This document shows, in pieces, positions 23,870 to 31,062 of a stretch of DNA of 64,000 nt. Source of the stretch: SIG587 sp045531585. Its GTDB lineage: Bacteria > Bacillota > Clostridia > Oscillospirales > Acutalibacteraceae. The translations under genes were made by a program, and so were the position numbers. A model generated the notes under the pieces. That model was not told the origin of the DNA. It did no database searches and saw only the letters and a program-made list of their open reading frames with translations. The stretch spans positions 1-64,000 of the forward strand of contig JAZSEH010000006.1 of assembly GCA_045531585.1 (NCBI GenBank). Reading direction: 5' to 3'. Position 1 is the first letter of the stretch. Each line of letters starts with the position of its first letter.

Positions 23870-23910
23870 AATTAAGAAATGTTTGTTGAGGGAATTGGAG
23901 GAGACACCAT

Positions 23911-24489
23911 ATGGATACAATCAGCTTACATACGTGTAGAGAACTTTTAATTAAAACAAACAATTCAAAGTTTATATTGTTGTTAATTGTTTCAATATTA
24001 GGATGTTTTTGCATTTTACTGGAAAGTAAAATAAATGCTTTTTCTATTATTGCAGTGGCTTTAATTATTTCGCTTTGCGTACTCTGCACTATTTTGCATA
24101 AAAAGAGGCAAAACAAACTAAAAAACAATAAGTTTCATATTGCAGAAGACGTATTTATTAACGTAGAACGTGTAAAGTTTTTTAAAAAGCCACAAGGCAA
24201 ATTTGAAATTTGCACATTCAAGTTTTCAAAAAACGGTACGTATGAAGTAAACCTTTATGAAAAGCGAGAGCCTGAGAAGCCCTCTTGCGATTATAGCGCG
24301 GTTCACTTTTCAAAACCGGGAGATAAGGTTTATCTTCTTATACTGGAAGAAGATAAGAAAAATGTAATTTTAAAATGCTTCAATGCAAAGTATTATAAAA
24401 TTTTTGAAGACGATTTTGAGTATAAGGACGGAAAGTATTTCCCAAAAATAAATTATACTGAGGGCAAAAAATGCAAAAAGAAATATTAA
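23911..24489 (+). CDS. Uncharacterised membrane protein with C-terminal soluble domain (first of pair)
   Basis: A 192-residue protein: two adjacent membrane helices (about 22-38 and 44-62) and a cytoplasmic domain of about 130 residues rich in Lys, Phe and Tyr, ending KKCKKKY. GGAGGAGA precedes the ATG. The domain contains KFEICTFKFSKNGTYEVNLYEKREPEKP and later GDKVYLLILEEDKKNVILKCFNAKYYKI, matching the layout of the next protein (GDEFYLVLSKRHTGKIMLAYNTKMFEM). No known family. The 3' end overlaps the next gene by 19 bases, so the two are coupled. Confidence 0.65.
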   Translation: MDTISLHTCRELLIKTNNSKFILLLIVSILGCFCILLESKINAFSIIAVALIISLCVLCTILHKKRQNKLKNNKFHIAEDVFINVERVKFFKKPQGKFEICTFKFSKNGTYEVNLYEKREPEKPSCDYSAVHFSKPGDKVYLLILEEDKKNVILKCFNAKYYKIFEDDFEYKDGKYFPKINYTEGKKCKKKY

Positions 24490-25013
24490 CCCTTAAAAAT
24501 ATAAAAAAAGACCTGCATCGCGAAATAAAAAGTGGTTACGTAAGGCTTACGCTTCTTTCTGCCTTTTTTATTTTCGCCTTCTTGATTTTGTTTATGGTCT
24601 TTAAAATAGATTTTACCTATGTTTTTCGTGAAATGCTTGCAATCCTTATAGGAGAGGCGGTTATATTTTGCGTAATAATAAGGCTAATTATAAAACAGGT
24701 AAATCTACATTTGAGCCTAAAAAGCAAGACCTGTATTGTAAAGGATAAGCTTGTAGGTTTGCAAATCAGAGAGCGGCAAAACGGTTCCTATAGAAGGGGA
24801 ATATATGATGAAGATTATTGCTTTGTTTTTTCACAGTACGGAGAATATATTATACCCGACGAAAACTACAAGTGGAGCAGTGATTATTCAATGAGCTCTC
24901 GAGGCGTGTACAATTACGCAAACAACGGTGACGAATTTTACCTTGTTTTATCAAAACGTCATACAGGGAAAATTATGCTTGCTTATAACACAAAAATGTT
25001 TGAAATGGAATGA
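24471..25013 (+). CDS. Uncharacterised membrane protein with C-terminal soluble domain (second of pair)
   Basis: A 180-residue protein with two membrane helices (about 28-47 and 54-74) followed by a soluble domain. The final part, GDEFYLVLSKRHTGKIMLAYNTKMFEM, aligns with the equivalent part of the preceding gene, and both share an F-x-F/F-S-x-x-G-x-Y pattern before it, so they look like diverged paralogues. The ATG at 24471 lies inside the upstream gene, after GAGGGCAAAAA. Function unknown; possibly two subunits of one membrane complex. Confidence 0.65.
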   Translation: MQKEILTLKNIKKDLHREIKSGYVRLTLLSAFFIFAFLILFMVFKIDFTYVFREMLAILIGEAVIFCVIIRLIIKQVNLHLSLKSKTCIVKDKLVGLQIRERQNGSYRRGIYDEDYCFVFSQYGEYIIPDENYKWSSDYSMSSRGVYNYANNGDEFYLVLSKRHTGKIMLAYNTKMFEME

Positions 25014-25208
25014 ATAAGAATATGAGCTTTAACCCGAATATGATTCATTAAGGTTTTGAAATGTCCCAACTGTAGATTTAATTATCTTGAATAGATTTGA
25101 TAAGGAAAGGAATTCAAAAAAATGTATGTCTGTTACCTGCTATCTTATTCGGATTGCTGAATATCTATGAATTGATATCCACTTTTGCCAATTTGTAAAA
25201 GTAAATTC

Positions 25209-25240
25209 AAAAAACCTCGTTCTTCTGAACGAGGTTTTTT
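25209..25240. terminator. Bidirectional terminator
   Basis: AAAAAACCTCGTTC-ttct-GAACGAGGTTTTTT (25209-25240), shared by the plus-strand pair and the minus-strand AraC gene. Confidence 0.9.
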
Positions 25241-25241
25241 G

Positions 25242-26114
25242 CTATGCATCTTTATTCATAAATGCCTCACGGTAGGCTCTCGGTGACATATTAAATCTAC
25301 CTGAAAATGCCTTGCTGAAGGCATAAACTGAGGCGTATCCCAGCATTTCGGCAATTTGGGTTATGGTAAGGTCGTTTTCAAGTATTAAAAGCCTTGCGGC
25401 GTCTAATTTCTTTTCCATATAATAGTGGGAAAGCGTGTTTGAGGTGGTGTTCTTAAAAACGGCAGAAAGGTAACCGTAGCTGTAGTCGGTTATTTTTTCA
25501 AGCTCCTTTAAATTTTTAATTGAATATATATGGGTGTCAATATAGTTCATAAGCCTGTAGCATAAAATCTGTGCATCGCTTGCGGCGCTCAGGTGCTTAT
25601 CGGGCTTTACGTTTTGAAAACTGCGTATAAGATAAATAAGCAGCTGCTTAAAAAGAGACGAAAGCAGGGCAGGGGAATAGGCCTTTTCCTCCTGAATTTC
25701 CGATAAGGCCGCTACTATTATTTGACGAATCCTCTCATCGTGAAAAACACGGGTGTGTGGGGAAAAATAATTTTCTGAAATTTTTTGCAGCTGTCCGTTA
25801 AACTCGCTTTCCACATCACCAAAGGCAATAAAATCATATTTAAGAGGATTTTCGCTATCCGAAATAATATTGTGCGAATCACAGGGCAAGGATAAATAAA
25901 TATCACCCGATTTTACTCTTGTGGCAATTTTGTTTGCGAAAATTTGTCCTTCGCCCTCTGTAACAATAGTAAGCTCAAAAATGTCACGATGAATATGTTC
26001 GCCTATCTCCTGATTTTTATCACAATACATTCTTCCTATTTGGTAAAGACTACCTGCTTCAAAAACCATAGGTTTCTCAAAAAACATGTAGTTAAGATGG
26101 TATCTGACTCCCAT
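25242..26114 (-). CDS. AraC-family transcriptional regulator
   Basis: A 290-residue regulator. The N-terminal half is a cupin-type sensing domain (GEHIHRDIFELTIVTEGEGQIF near 37-58); the C-terminal 100 residues contain two helix-turn-helix units (LKELEKITDYSYGYLSAVFKNTTS and ITQIAEMLGYASVYAFSKAFSGRFNMSPRAYR). AAGGGGGTG precedes the ATG. It is divergent from two oxidoreductase genes that it probably controls in response to a sugar or sugar-like ligand. Family membership is certain, ligand unknown. Confidence 0.93.
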   Translation of the reverse strand: MGVRYHLNYMFFEKPMVFEAGSLYQIGRMYCDKNQEIGEHIHRDIFELTIVTEGEGQIFANKIATRVKSGDIYLSLPCDSHNIISDSENPLKYDFIAFGDVESEFNGQLQKISENYFSPHTRVFHDERIRQIIVAALSEIQEEKAYSPALLSSLFKQLLIYLIRSFQNVKPDKHLSAASDAQILCYRLMNYIDTHIYSIKNLKELEKITDYSYGYLSAVFKNTTSNTLSHYYMEKKLDAARLLILENDLTITQIAEMLGYASVYAFSKAFSGRFNMSPRAYREAFMNKDA

Positions 26115-26243
26115 TTTTTCACCCCCTTAAATTTTAAGTTAGAAAACCGCGGGTGTCAATAAAAATATTAAATAATTTTTTGAAAAAGTCTGTTTTTTTG
26201 CTAAAATATTAAAAAATGACATTTTTTATATATAAAAATAGCA

Positions 26244-26272
26244 TTTACAAACACCGCTAATAAAAGTATAAG
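26244..26272 (+). promoter_or_regulatory. Promoter of the oxidoreductase pair
   Basis: TTTACA (26244-26249), 17-base spacer, TATAAG (26267-26272). It lies in the region between the divergent AraC and oxidoreductase genes; no clear AraC half-site pair was identified. Confidence 0.55.
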
Positions 26273-26313
26273 TATAGTAGAGACAAAATTTTTTTACGAA
26301 AGAGGTCTTAACT

Positions 26314-27375
26314 ATGGAAAAAACGGTTGTAGCAGTAATAGGTTGCGGCAGAATTGCCAGATTGGCACACTTTCCTTCCTTTTCCAAAATGGAAAACGTT
26401 CGCATAAAATATGCCTGTGACCTTATTGAAGAAAAGGCACAGGCCATTAAGAATGATTTTACCTTTGTTGAAAACGTTATAACAGACTACAAGATAGCCC
26501 TTGCAGACAGTGAGGTTGAGGTTGTTTACGTTCTTACCCCCAACTATTCTCACTATACCATTACTATGGACGCTCTTGAGGCGGATAAGCACGTTTTCTG
26601 TGAAAAGCCCATTACCATAAATTATAAGCTTTCCTGCGAGATGGCACAAAAGGCAGAGGAAAAGGGTAAAATTTTAAATATAGGCGTTTGTAACCGCTTC
26701 CATAAATCGGTTGAAATGCTTCGGGAAATGAATGAGCAGGGTAAATTCGGTAACATCTATCATGTTTATTGCTCCTTCAGAAACTTCCGCAATATCCCCG
26801 GACTTGGCGGTGCATTTACCGATAAAAAGCAGTCGGGCGGCGGCGTGCTTATTGATTGGGGCGTGCATTTCCTTGACCTTATTCTATATATTTTAGGCGG
26901 CGCAAAGCTAAAAAACGTTACCTGCGATGCCTATTGCGAGATGGCAAAGGATATGAAGACCTATAAATACCACAGTATGTGGGCAGAGGATACCGCTGAT
27001 AAAGAAAACGGTGTAAACAACGTAGACGATTTTGTTACGGGCTACGTTCGTACCGATAAGGCGAGTATCTCCTTTAACGGTGCCTGGGCACAAAATATTA
27101 ACAAGGACGAAATGTTCGTTGACTTTATGGGTGATAAATGCGGCGCCCGTTTTACCTATGGCGGAAAGTTTGAAATATATGACGGTGCCACCCTTGAAAC
27201 CTTTGCTCCCGAATATGATATTCCCGATATGTTTTTAGCGGAAAGCAAGGCGTTTATTGAATCGGTAAACACAGGAGTTAAAAACAGAAGTAATATTGAA
27301 AACGTTCTTGAAAGCGCAAAGCTGCTTGACTCCCTTTACGTATCTGCCGAAAAGAAGCAAGAGGTGACCTTTTAA
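26314..27375 (+). CDS. Gfo/Idh/MocA-family oxidoreductase
   Basis: A 353-residue protein with an N-terminal Rossmann fold (VAVIGCGRIARLAHFPSF) and the family signature HVFCEKPIT near residue 90, where the Lys-Pro contacts the nicotinamide. A GVLIDWGVHFLDLILY stretch near 175-190 holds the catalytic His/Asp region. Such enzymes oxidise or reduce sugars, inositols or their derivatives with NAD(P). Its stop codon overlaps the next start (TAATG), so both oxidoreductases are made together. Control by the divergent AraC regulator is likely. Substrate unknown. Confidence 0.9.
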   Translation: MEKTVVAVIGCGRIARLAHFPSFSKMENVRIKYACDLIEEKAQAIKNDFTFVENVITDYKIALADSEVEVVYVLTPNYSHYTITMDALEADKHVFCEKPITINYKLSCEMAQKAEEKGKILNIGVCNRFHKSVEMLREMNEQGKFGNIYHVYCSFRNFRNIPGLGGAFTDKKQSGGGVLIDWGVHFLDLILYILGGAKLKNVTCDAYCEMAKDMKTYKYHSMWAEDTADKENGVNNVDDFVTGYVRTDKASISFNGAWAQNINKDEMFVDFMGDKCGARFTYGGKFEIYDGATLETFAPEYDIPDMFLAESKAFIESVNTGVKNRSNIENVLESAKLLDSLYVSAEKKQEVTF

Positions 27376-28196
27376 TGAAGAAAATAGGTTTTGTTGACTA
27401 TTATATAAGCGAATGGCACGCCAATAACTACCCCGGTTGGATAAAGCAGGCAAATGAGAGATTAGGTCTTGATTTTCAGGTTTGTTACGCCTGGGCTAAG
27501 GAGGAGCTTTCTCCCGTTGATAACGTAACCACAGACCGGTGGTGCGAAAAAATGGGTATCACAAGATGTGACACCGTAGAAGTACTTTGCGAAAAGAGTG
27601 ATTATATAATTATTCTTGCACCCAGCAATCCCGAAACCCATCTTGAGCTGGCAAAGGCGGTATTACCCTTTGGAAAAAGAACCTACATTGATAAAACCTT
27701 TGCACCTGACCTTGTCATAGCACAGGAAATATTTGCTTTAAGCCGTAAGTACAACACGCCCTTTTTCAGTACCTCGGCATTACGCTTTGCAAGTGAACTT
27801 AAGGAGTTCGAAAAAGCAAACAACCTTGTTATTAAGGGCGGCGGCAGTAATTTAGAGGAATATATAATTCATACTGTGGAAATTGCCGCTACACTTCTTA
27901 AGGAAGGTGTTGGCAGTGTTAAGGTTAAGCGAAGCGGAGAGGATGCAGTTGGCAACGTTATAACCAAAACAGGCAGGACCGCCACCTTGGAGTTTTCTCC
28001 TGCTAATGATTTTAGCGTTTCGGGAACTCTGCCTGATGGCAGTGTAAAGGAAATGAATATATCCTCAAACTTTTTCGACGTGCTTATGGAGGGAATACTT
28101 AAATTTTTCAGCACAGGTGAAAAGCCGTTCGATGAAAAGGAAACGTTAGAGGCTATGGCTTTGCGTGATGCGTTTCTTAGCGTCAATAATAAATAA
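27375..28196 (+). CDS. Oxidoreductase-like protein, partner of the upstream dehydrogenase
   Basis: A 273-residue protein. It starts IGFVDYYISEWHANNYPGWI, a pattern found in short Gfo/Idh/MocA-related proteins of sugar operons, and contains YIIILAPSNPETHLELAKAVLPFGKRTYIDKTFAP, in which D-K replaces the E-K-P motif. The classical GxGxxG loop is missing, so cofactor binding may differ or be lost. One-base overlap with the preceding gene indicates tight coupling and perhaps a heteromer or sequential step. Exact activity unknown. Confidence 0.75.
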   Translation: MKKIGFVDYYISEWHANNYPGWIKQANERLGLDFQVCYAWAKEELSPVDNVTTDRWCEKMGITRCDTVEVLCEKSDYIIILAPSNPETHLELAKAVLPFGKRTYIDKTFAPDLVIAQEIFALSRKYNTPFFSTSALRFASELKEFEKANNLVIKGGGSNLEEYIIHTVEIAATLLKEGVGSVKVKRSGEDAVGNVITKTGRTATLEFSPANDFSVSGTLPDGSVKEMNISSNFFDVLMEGILKFFSTGEKPFDEKETLEAMALRDAFLSVNNK

Positions 28197-28227
28197 CGAA
28201 TTTTTTGTTAACGTTCTTTTGGAAATC

Positions 28228-28256
28228 TTGACACAAGCGGTACTTGGTGATATACT
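28228..28256 (+). promoter_or_regulatory. Strong promoter of the 56-residue protein gene
   Basis: TTGACA (28228-28233), 17-base spacer, TATACT (28251-28256) with extended TG: close to consensus. Confidence 0.85.
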
Positions 28257-28286
28257 GAAAATAGCAACAAATAAGGAGTGTTTATT

Positions 28287-28457
28287 ATGGCTGATAAGGA
28301 CCTTAAGGATAGCTGGAAGGATACCGGCAGAGATTTAGGACATGCCTTCCGTGATCTTGGTAAAACCCTTCTGAAAACGGGTAAAACCGCTTTAAAAAAG
28401 GCAGATGAATGGGCTAATAAGGAAGAGGACCAAGAGGAAGAAAAAACAGAAGAATAA
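28287..28457 (+). CDS. Small charged amphipathic protein (56 residues)
   Basis: ATG 28287 has AAGGAG eight bases before it; the frame runs 56 codons to TAA at 28455-28457. The sequence starts MADKDLKDSWKDTGRDLGHA, continues as one likely amphipathic helix (FRDLGKTLLKTGKTALKKAD) and ends in an acidic tail (EEDQEEEKTEE). It has its own near-consensus promoter and terminator, so it is a real transcription unit and probably abundant. The Lys/Leu-Gly-Lys repeats resemble small stress or nucleoid-associated proteins, but no family is recognised. Confidence 0.8.
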   Translation: MADKDLKDSWKDTGRDLGHAFRDLGKTLLKTGKTALKKADEWANKEEDQEEEKTEE

Positions 28458-28461
28458 GAAT

Positions 28462-28493
28462 AAAAAGTCTGTGCAAAACTGCGCAGACTTTTT
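28462..28493 (+). terminator. Rho-independent terminator
   Basis: AAAAAGTCTGTGC-N6-GCGCAGACTTTTT (28462-28493), one G-U pair. It ends the small-protein transcript. Confidence 0.88.
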
Positions 28494-28497
28494 ATTC

Positions 28498-28526
28498 TTG
28501 CCATAATAGGAGTGCTATGTTATAAT
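28498..28526 (+). promoter_or_regulatory. Promoter of the EamA exporter gene
   Basis: TTGCCA (28498-28503), 17-base spacer, TATAAT (28521-28526); starts directly after the preceding terminator. Confidence 0.75.
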
Positions 28527-28547
28527 TCTGCTTGTTGGGGTGATGAT

Positions 28548-29417
28548 ATGCACAAAAAATCATTGTTATATATAGTTTTAGCAGGAATTATGTGGGGAAC
28601 CTCAGGCATATTCTTTAATCTTTTGGAGCCCTACGGTTTTTCTCCCATTCAAATGACGGCAATGCGCGGCGTTGTTGCGGCAATTTCAATGTCTACATAT
28701 ATGCTCATAAGTGACCGCAGCCTATTTAAGGTTAGCAAAAGGGATATACCCCTTGTAATCGGCGGCGGACTTTCAATGTTTTTAACAGCATATTTTTATT
28801 ACTTCGCCATACAGGAATCTTCTGTATCTACCGCTGTTATACTAATGTATACTGCCCCTATATTTGTAATGGTCTTCTCGGTGGCTTTTTTAGGGGAGAA
28901 ATTAAACACAATAAAAGCCTTATCCGTTTTTTTTATGATAATCGGTTGTGCGCTGGTTTCAGGGGTTGTAGGCGGAGTAAGGTTTAGCCTTTGGGGAATA
29001 GTTTTAGGCCTTCTTGCAGGCATTTTATACAGCTCCTATAATATTTTTACAAAGGTACAGATGATGCACAAGGTCAATTCAAAGACCTCCTCCGGATATT
29101 CCTTTATTATTATGGGTGCAGTATCCCTGTGTGTTTGTAACCCTGTTCAGGCTGTTCAGATAACCGCAAAAGCACCCCTGATTATAATCCCTCTCATCAT
29201 AGGGATAGGTGTTTTTACAAGTGTTTTGCCTTATTTTCTTTATACGCTGGCACTTCGAAAAATTCCCGCAGGCACAGCCACCGCCCTCGGTATAATTGAG
29301 CCTATGTCGGCAACTATTTTTTCAGTAGTTATTTTCGGTGAAGCGTTATCGGTATTTGCGGTTATAGGAATTATTTTAATTCTTGTTTCCTGCGTAACAC
29401 TGAGTAAAAGTGAATAA
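28548..29417 (+). CDS. EamA/DMT-family transporter
   Basis: A 289-residue protein with ten predicted membrane helices in two EamA repeats. The first repeat starts LAGIMWGTSGIFFNLL; the second includes GIVLGLLAGILYSSYNIFTK and ends in the typical ALGIIEPMSATIFSVVIFGEAL segment. Drug/metabolite transporters of this type export amino acids, nucleobases or metabolites. The ATG at 28548 follows GGGGTGATG; codons further upstream in frame overlap the promoter. A hairpin that also covers the next start site lies after the stop. Confidence 0.9.
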   Translation: MHKKSLLYIVLAGIMWGTSGIFFNLLEPYGFSPIQMTAMRGVVAAISMSTYMLISDRSLFKVSKRDIPLVIGGGLSMFLTAYFYYFAIQESSVSTAVILMYTAPIFVMVFSVAFLGEKLNTIKALSVFFMIIGCALVSGVVGGVRFSLWGIVLGLLAGILYSSYNIFTKVQMMHKVNSKTSSGYSFIIMGAVSLCVCNPVQAVQITAKAPLIIIPLIIGIGVFTSVLPYFLYTLALRKIPAGTATALGIIEPMSATIFSVVIFGEALSVFAVIGIILILVSCVTLSKSE

Positions 29418-29433
29418 AAAGAATATTATTATA

Positions 29434-29470
29434 GCCCTTTTCCAATACTATTTGGGAAAGGGCGGTTTTT
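29434..29470 (+). terminator. Hairpin with U tract touching the next start codon
   Basis: A 12-bp stem (GCCCTTTTCCAA at 29434-29445 with 29452-29463) followed by GG and TTTTT (29466-29470), directly before ATG 29471. It looks like a terminator for the EamA gene, yet the 3' arm holds the only ribosome-site-like sequence (AAAGGGCGG) of the next gene. Confidence 0.75.
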
Positions 29471-30445
29471 ATGTGTACTGCAATAACCTATAAAGCAAAT
29501 AATTTTTATTTCGGTAGGACTCTTGACTACGAGCATTCCTTCGGTGAGGAGATTACCGTTACACCGCGTAATTTCCCCTTTGTTTACCGCAACGGTACTG
29601 TAAGCGAAAGGCATTATGCCATAATGGGAATGGCAAAGCTGCTAAACAATTATCCGCTGTATTTTGATGCCGTAAATGAAAAGGGACTGTGTATGGCAGG
29701 ACTTAATTTTGTAGGCAACACCTGCTACCGCGAGCCTATAACGGGTAAGGATAATATTGCCCAATTTGAGCTTATACCATGGATTTTGGGCGATTGTGCT
29801 ACCATAGGACAGGCAAAGAAAAAACTTGGAAATCTTAATATAACTAACGTAGCCTTTAACAAGGAATTATCTCCTGCCCAGCTCCACTTTATTATTGCGG
29901 ATGAAAAAGAGGCAATAGTAGTAGAGTCGGTAAAAGAGGGGATAGCAGTTTACAATAATCCCATAGGAGTGCTCACAAATAATCCACCCTTTGATATGCA
30001 GATGTTTAATCTTAGCAATTATATGGGTTTATCACCCGATAATCCGGAGAATCAATTTTCCAAAAAAATAGATTTAAACCACTACAGTCGCGGTATGGGA
30101 GCACTTGGCCTGCCCGGAGATTTATCCTCGCAGTCACGCTTTGTCAGAGCGGCCTTTACAAAACTTAACTCTGCAGTATTTAAAAGCGAGACACAAAACG
30201 TGGGTCAGTTTTTTCATATACTTGGCACTGTGGAACAGGTGCAGGGCTGCTGTCACGTTGGAGAAGGGGAGTTTGAAAAAACAATATATACCTGCTGTAT
30301 AAACGCTGATAAGGGTATATATTACTACACAACCTACCAAAACCGACAGATAAGCGCCGTTAATATGCACCGCTTAAACCTTGACCGAGATGGTCTTGTA
30401 CGGTATCCTCTATTAAAAACACATCAGATAAAAATGCAAAACTAA
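29471..30445 (+). CDS. Choloylglycine hydrolase family (bile salt hydrolase / penicillin acylase)
   Basis: A 324-residue Ntn hydrolase. The catalytic Cys is residue 2 (MCTAITY), exposed after Met removal; R16 and D19 of FGRTLDYE, Asn of MAGLNFVG (about 80), Asn of LTNNPPFDMQ (about 173) and Arg of SQSRFVRAAF (about 223) complete the pocket. The family deconjugates bile salts or hydrolyses penicillin V or acyl-homoserine lactones. The start is fixed by the need for Cys2. The ribosome site lies inside the terminator-like hairpin. Gut-habitat genes of this kind are common; bile salt versus penicillin V preference cannot be told here. Confidence 0.93.
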   Translation: MCTAITYKANNFYFGRTLDYEHSFGEEITVTPRNFPFVYRNGTVSERHYAIMGMAKLLNNYPLYFDAVNEKGLCMAGLNFVGNTCYREPITGKDNIAQFELIPWILGDCATIGQAKKKLGNLNITNVAFNKELSPAQLHFIIADEKEAIVVESVKEGIAVYNNPIGVLTNNPPFDMQMFNLSNYMGLSPDNPENQFSKKIDLNHYSRGMGALGLPGDLSSQSRFVRAAFTKLNSAVFKSETQNVGQFFHILGTVEQVQGCCHVGEGEFEKTIYTCCINADKGIYYYTTYQNRQISAVNMHRLNLDRDGLVRYPLLKTHQIKMQN

Positions 30446-30480
30446 AAAAGCTTTCAGTCGCTAAGCGATTGAAAGCTTTT
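30444..30480. terminator. Bidirectional terminator
   Basis: AAAAAAGCTTTCAGTCG (30444-30460) pairs with CGATTGAAAGCTTTT (30466-30480), one G-U pair, between the hydrolase and the convergent mscL. Confidence 0.88.
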
Positions 30481-30486
30481 GATACT

Positions 30487-30909
30487 CTATTCGGCCTCAA
30501 GCTGTGAGGTACAATGTGGGCAGCGTGTTGCTTCAATGGAAATTTCACTCTTGCAATAGGGGCAAATCTTTGTAGTAGGAGCAGCAGGAGCCTCATCCGC
30601 GTTCTTCTTTTTACGGGTGATGTTTGTAAGTGCATTTATGCCCTTAAGAAGCACAAAAAGAACGAATGCCATAATTATAAAGTTAATAACAGCGGTAAAG
30701 AATGCGGAGGCAAAGCCTGCAATGGCACCCCAACCGTAACGCTGGGCACCTGTAATAAAGTTAAGCAGAGGATTTATAAAGTTATCGGTAAGGGATTTAA
30801 CAATGCCTGTAAAAGCAGTACCGATAATCATACCTACTGCCATATCAAGCACGTTGCCGCGAAGGGCAAATGCCTTGAATTCGCCTAAAAATTTCTTAAT
30901 AAATTTCAT
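30487..30909 (-). CDS. mscL: Large-conductance mechanosensitive channel with C-terminal zinc ribbon
   Basis: A 140-residue MscL. The first pore helix is FALRGNVLDMAVGMIIGTAFTGIV (14-37), then a short periplasmic loop, a second helix (AFFTAVINFIIMAFVLFVLL) and the usual cytoplasmic helix start. In place of a long coiled-coil end it carries a Pro/Ala linker and a Cys4 zinc ribbon (CPYCKSEISIEATRCPHC, residues about 116-133). The pentamer would therefore hold five zinc ribbons beneath the pore. MscL releases solutes on osmotic downshock. AAGGGG precedes the ATG and a promoter is present at 30944-30972. Confidence 0.95.
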   Translation of the reverse strand: MKFIKKFLGEFKAFALRGNVLDMAVGMIIGTAFTGIVKSLTDNFINPLLNFITGAQRYGWGAIAGFASAFFTAVINFIIMAFVLFVLLKGINALTNITRKKKNADEAPAAPTTKICPYCKSEISIEATRCPHCTSQLEAE

Positions 30910-30943
30910 TTTAAGTTCCCCTTTTCTATGTATTCTATTTAAT

Positions 30944-30972
30944 AGATTAAACTAAAACAAGGTAAAAGTCAA
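30944..30972 (-). promoter_or_regulatory. mscL promoter
   Basis: Minus strand: TTGACT (30967-30972), 17-base spacer, TAATCT (30944-30949). Confidence 0.65.
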
Positions 30973-30993
30973 GATAAACATATTTTTTAACTA

Positions 30994-31022
30994 TTTACTT
31001 TTTAACTGAAATATAGTAAAAT
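30994..31022 (+). promoter_or_regulatory. Promoter of the HI0933-cmk-plsC-ispH operon
   Basis: TTTACT (30994-30999), 17-base spacer, TAAAAT (31017-31022), divergent from mscL. Confidence 0.65.
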
Positions 31023-31062
31023 ATTATTCTGTAAAGATATCAGAAAGAGGAACCGTTTTAAG

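Noticed and set aside
25100..25175. Tiny open frame after AAGGAAAGGAATTC (ATG at about 25122)
   Set aside because: Only 12 codons with no promoter or conservation evidence; it may be a remnant.
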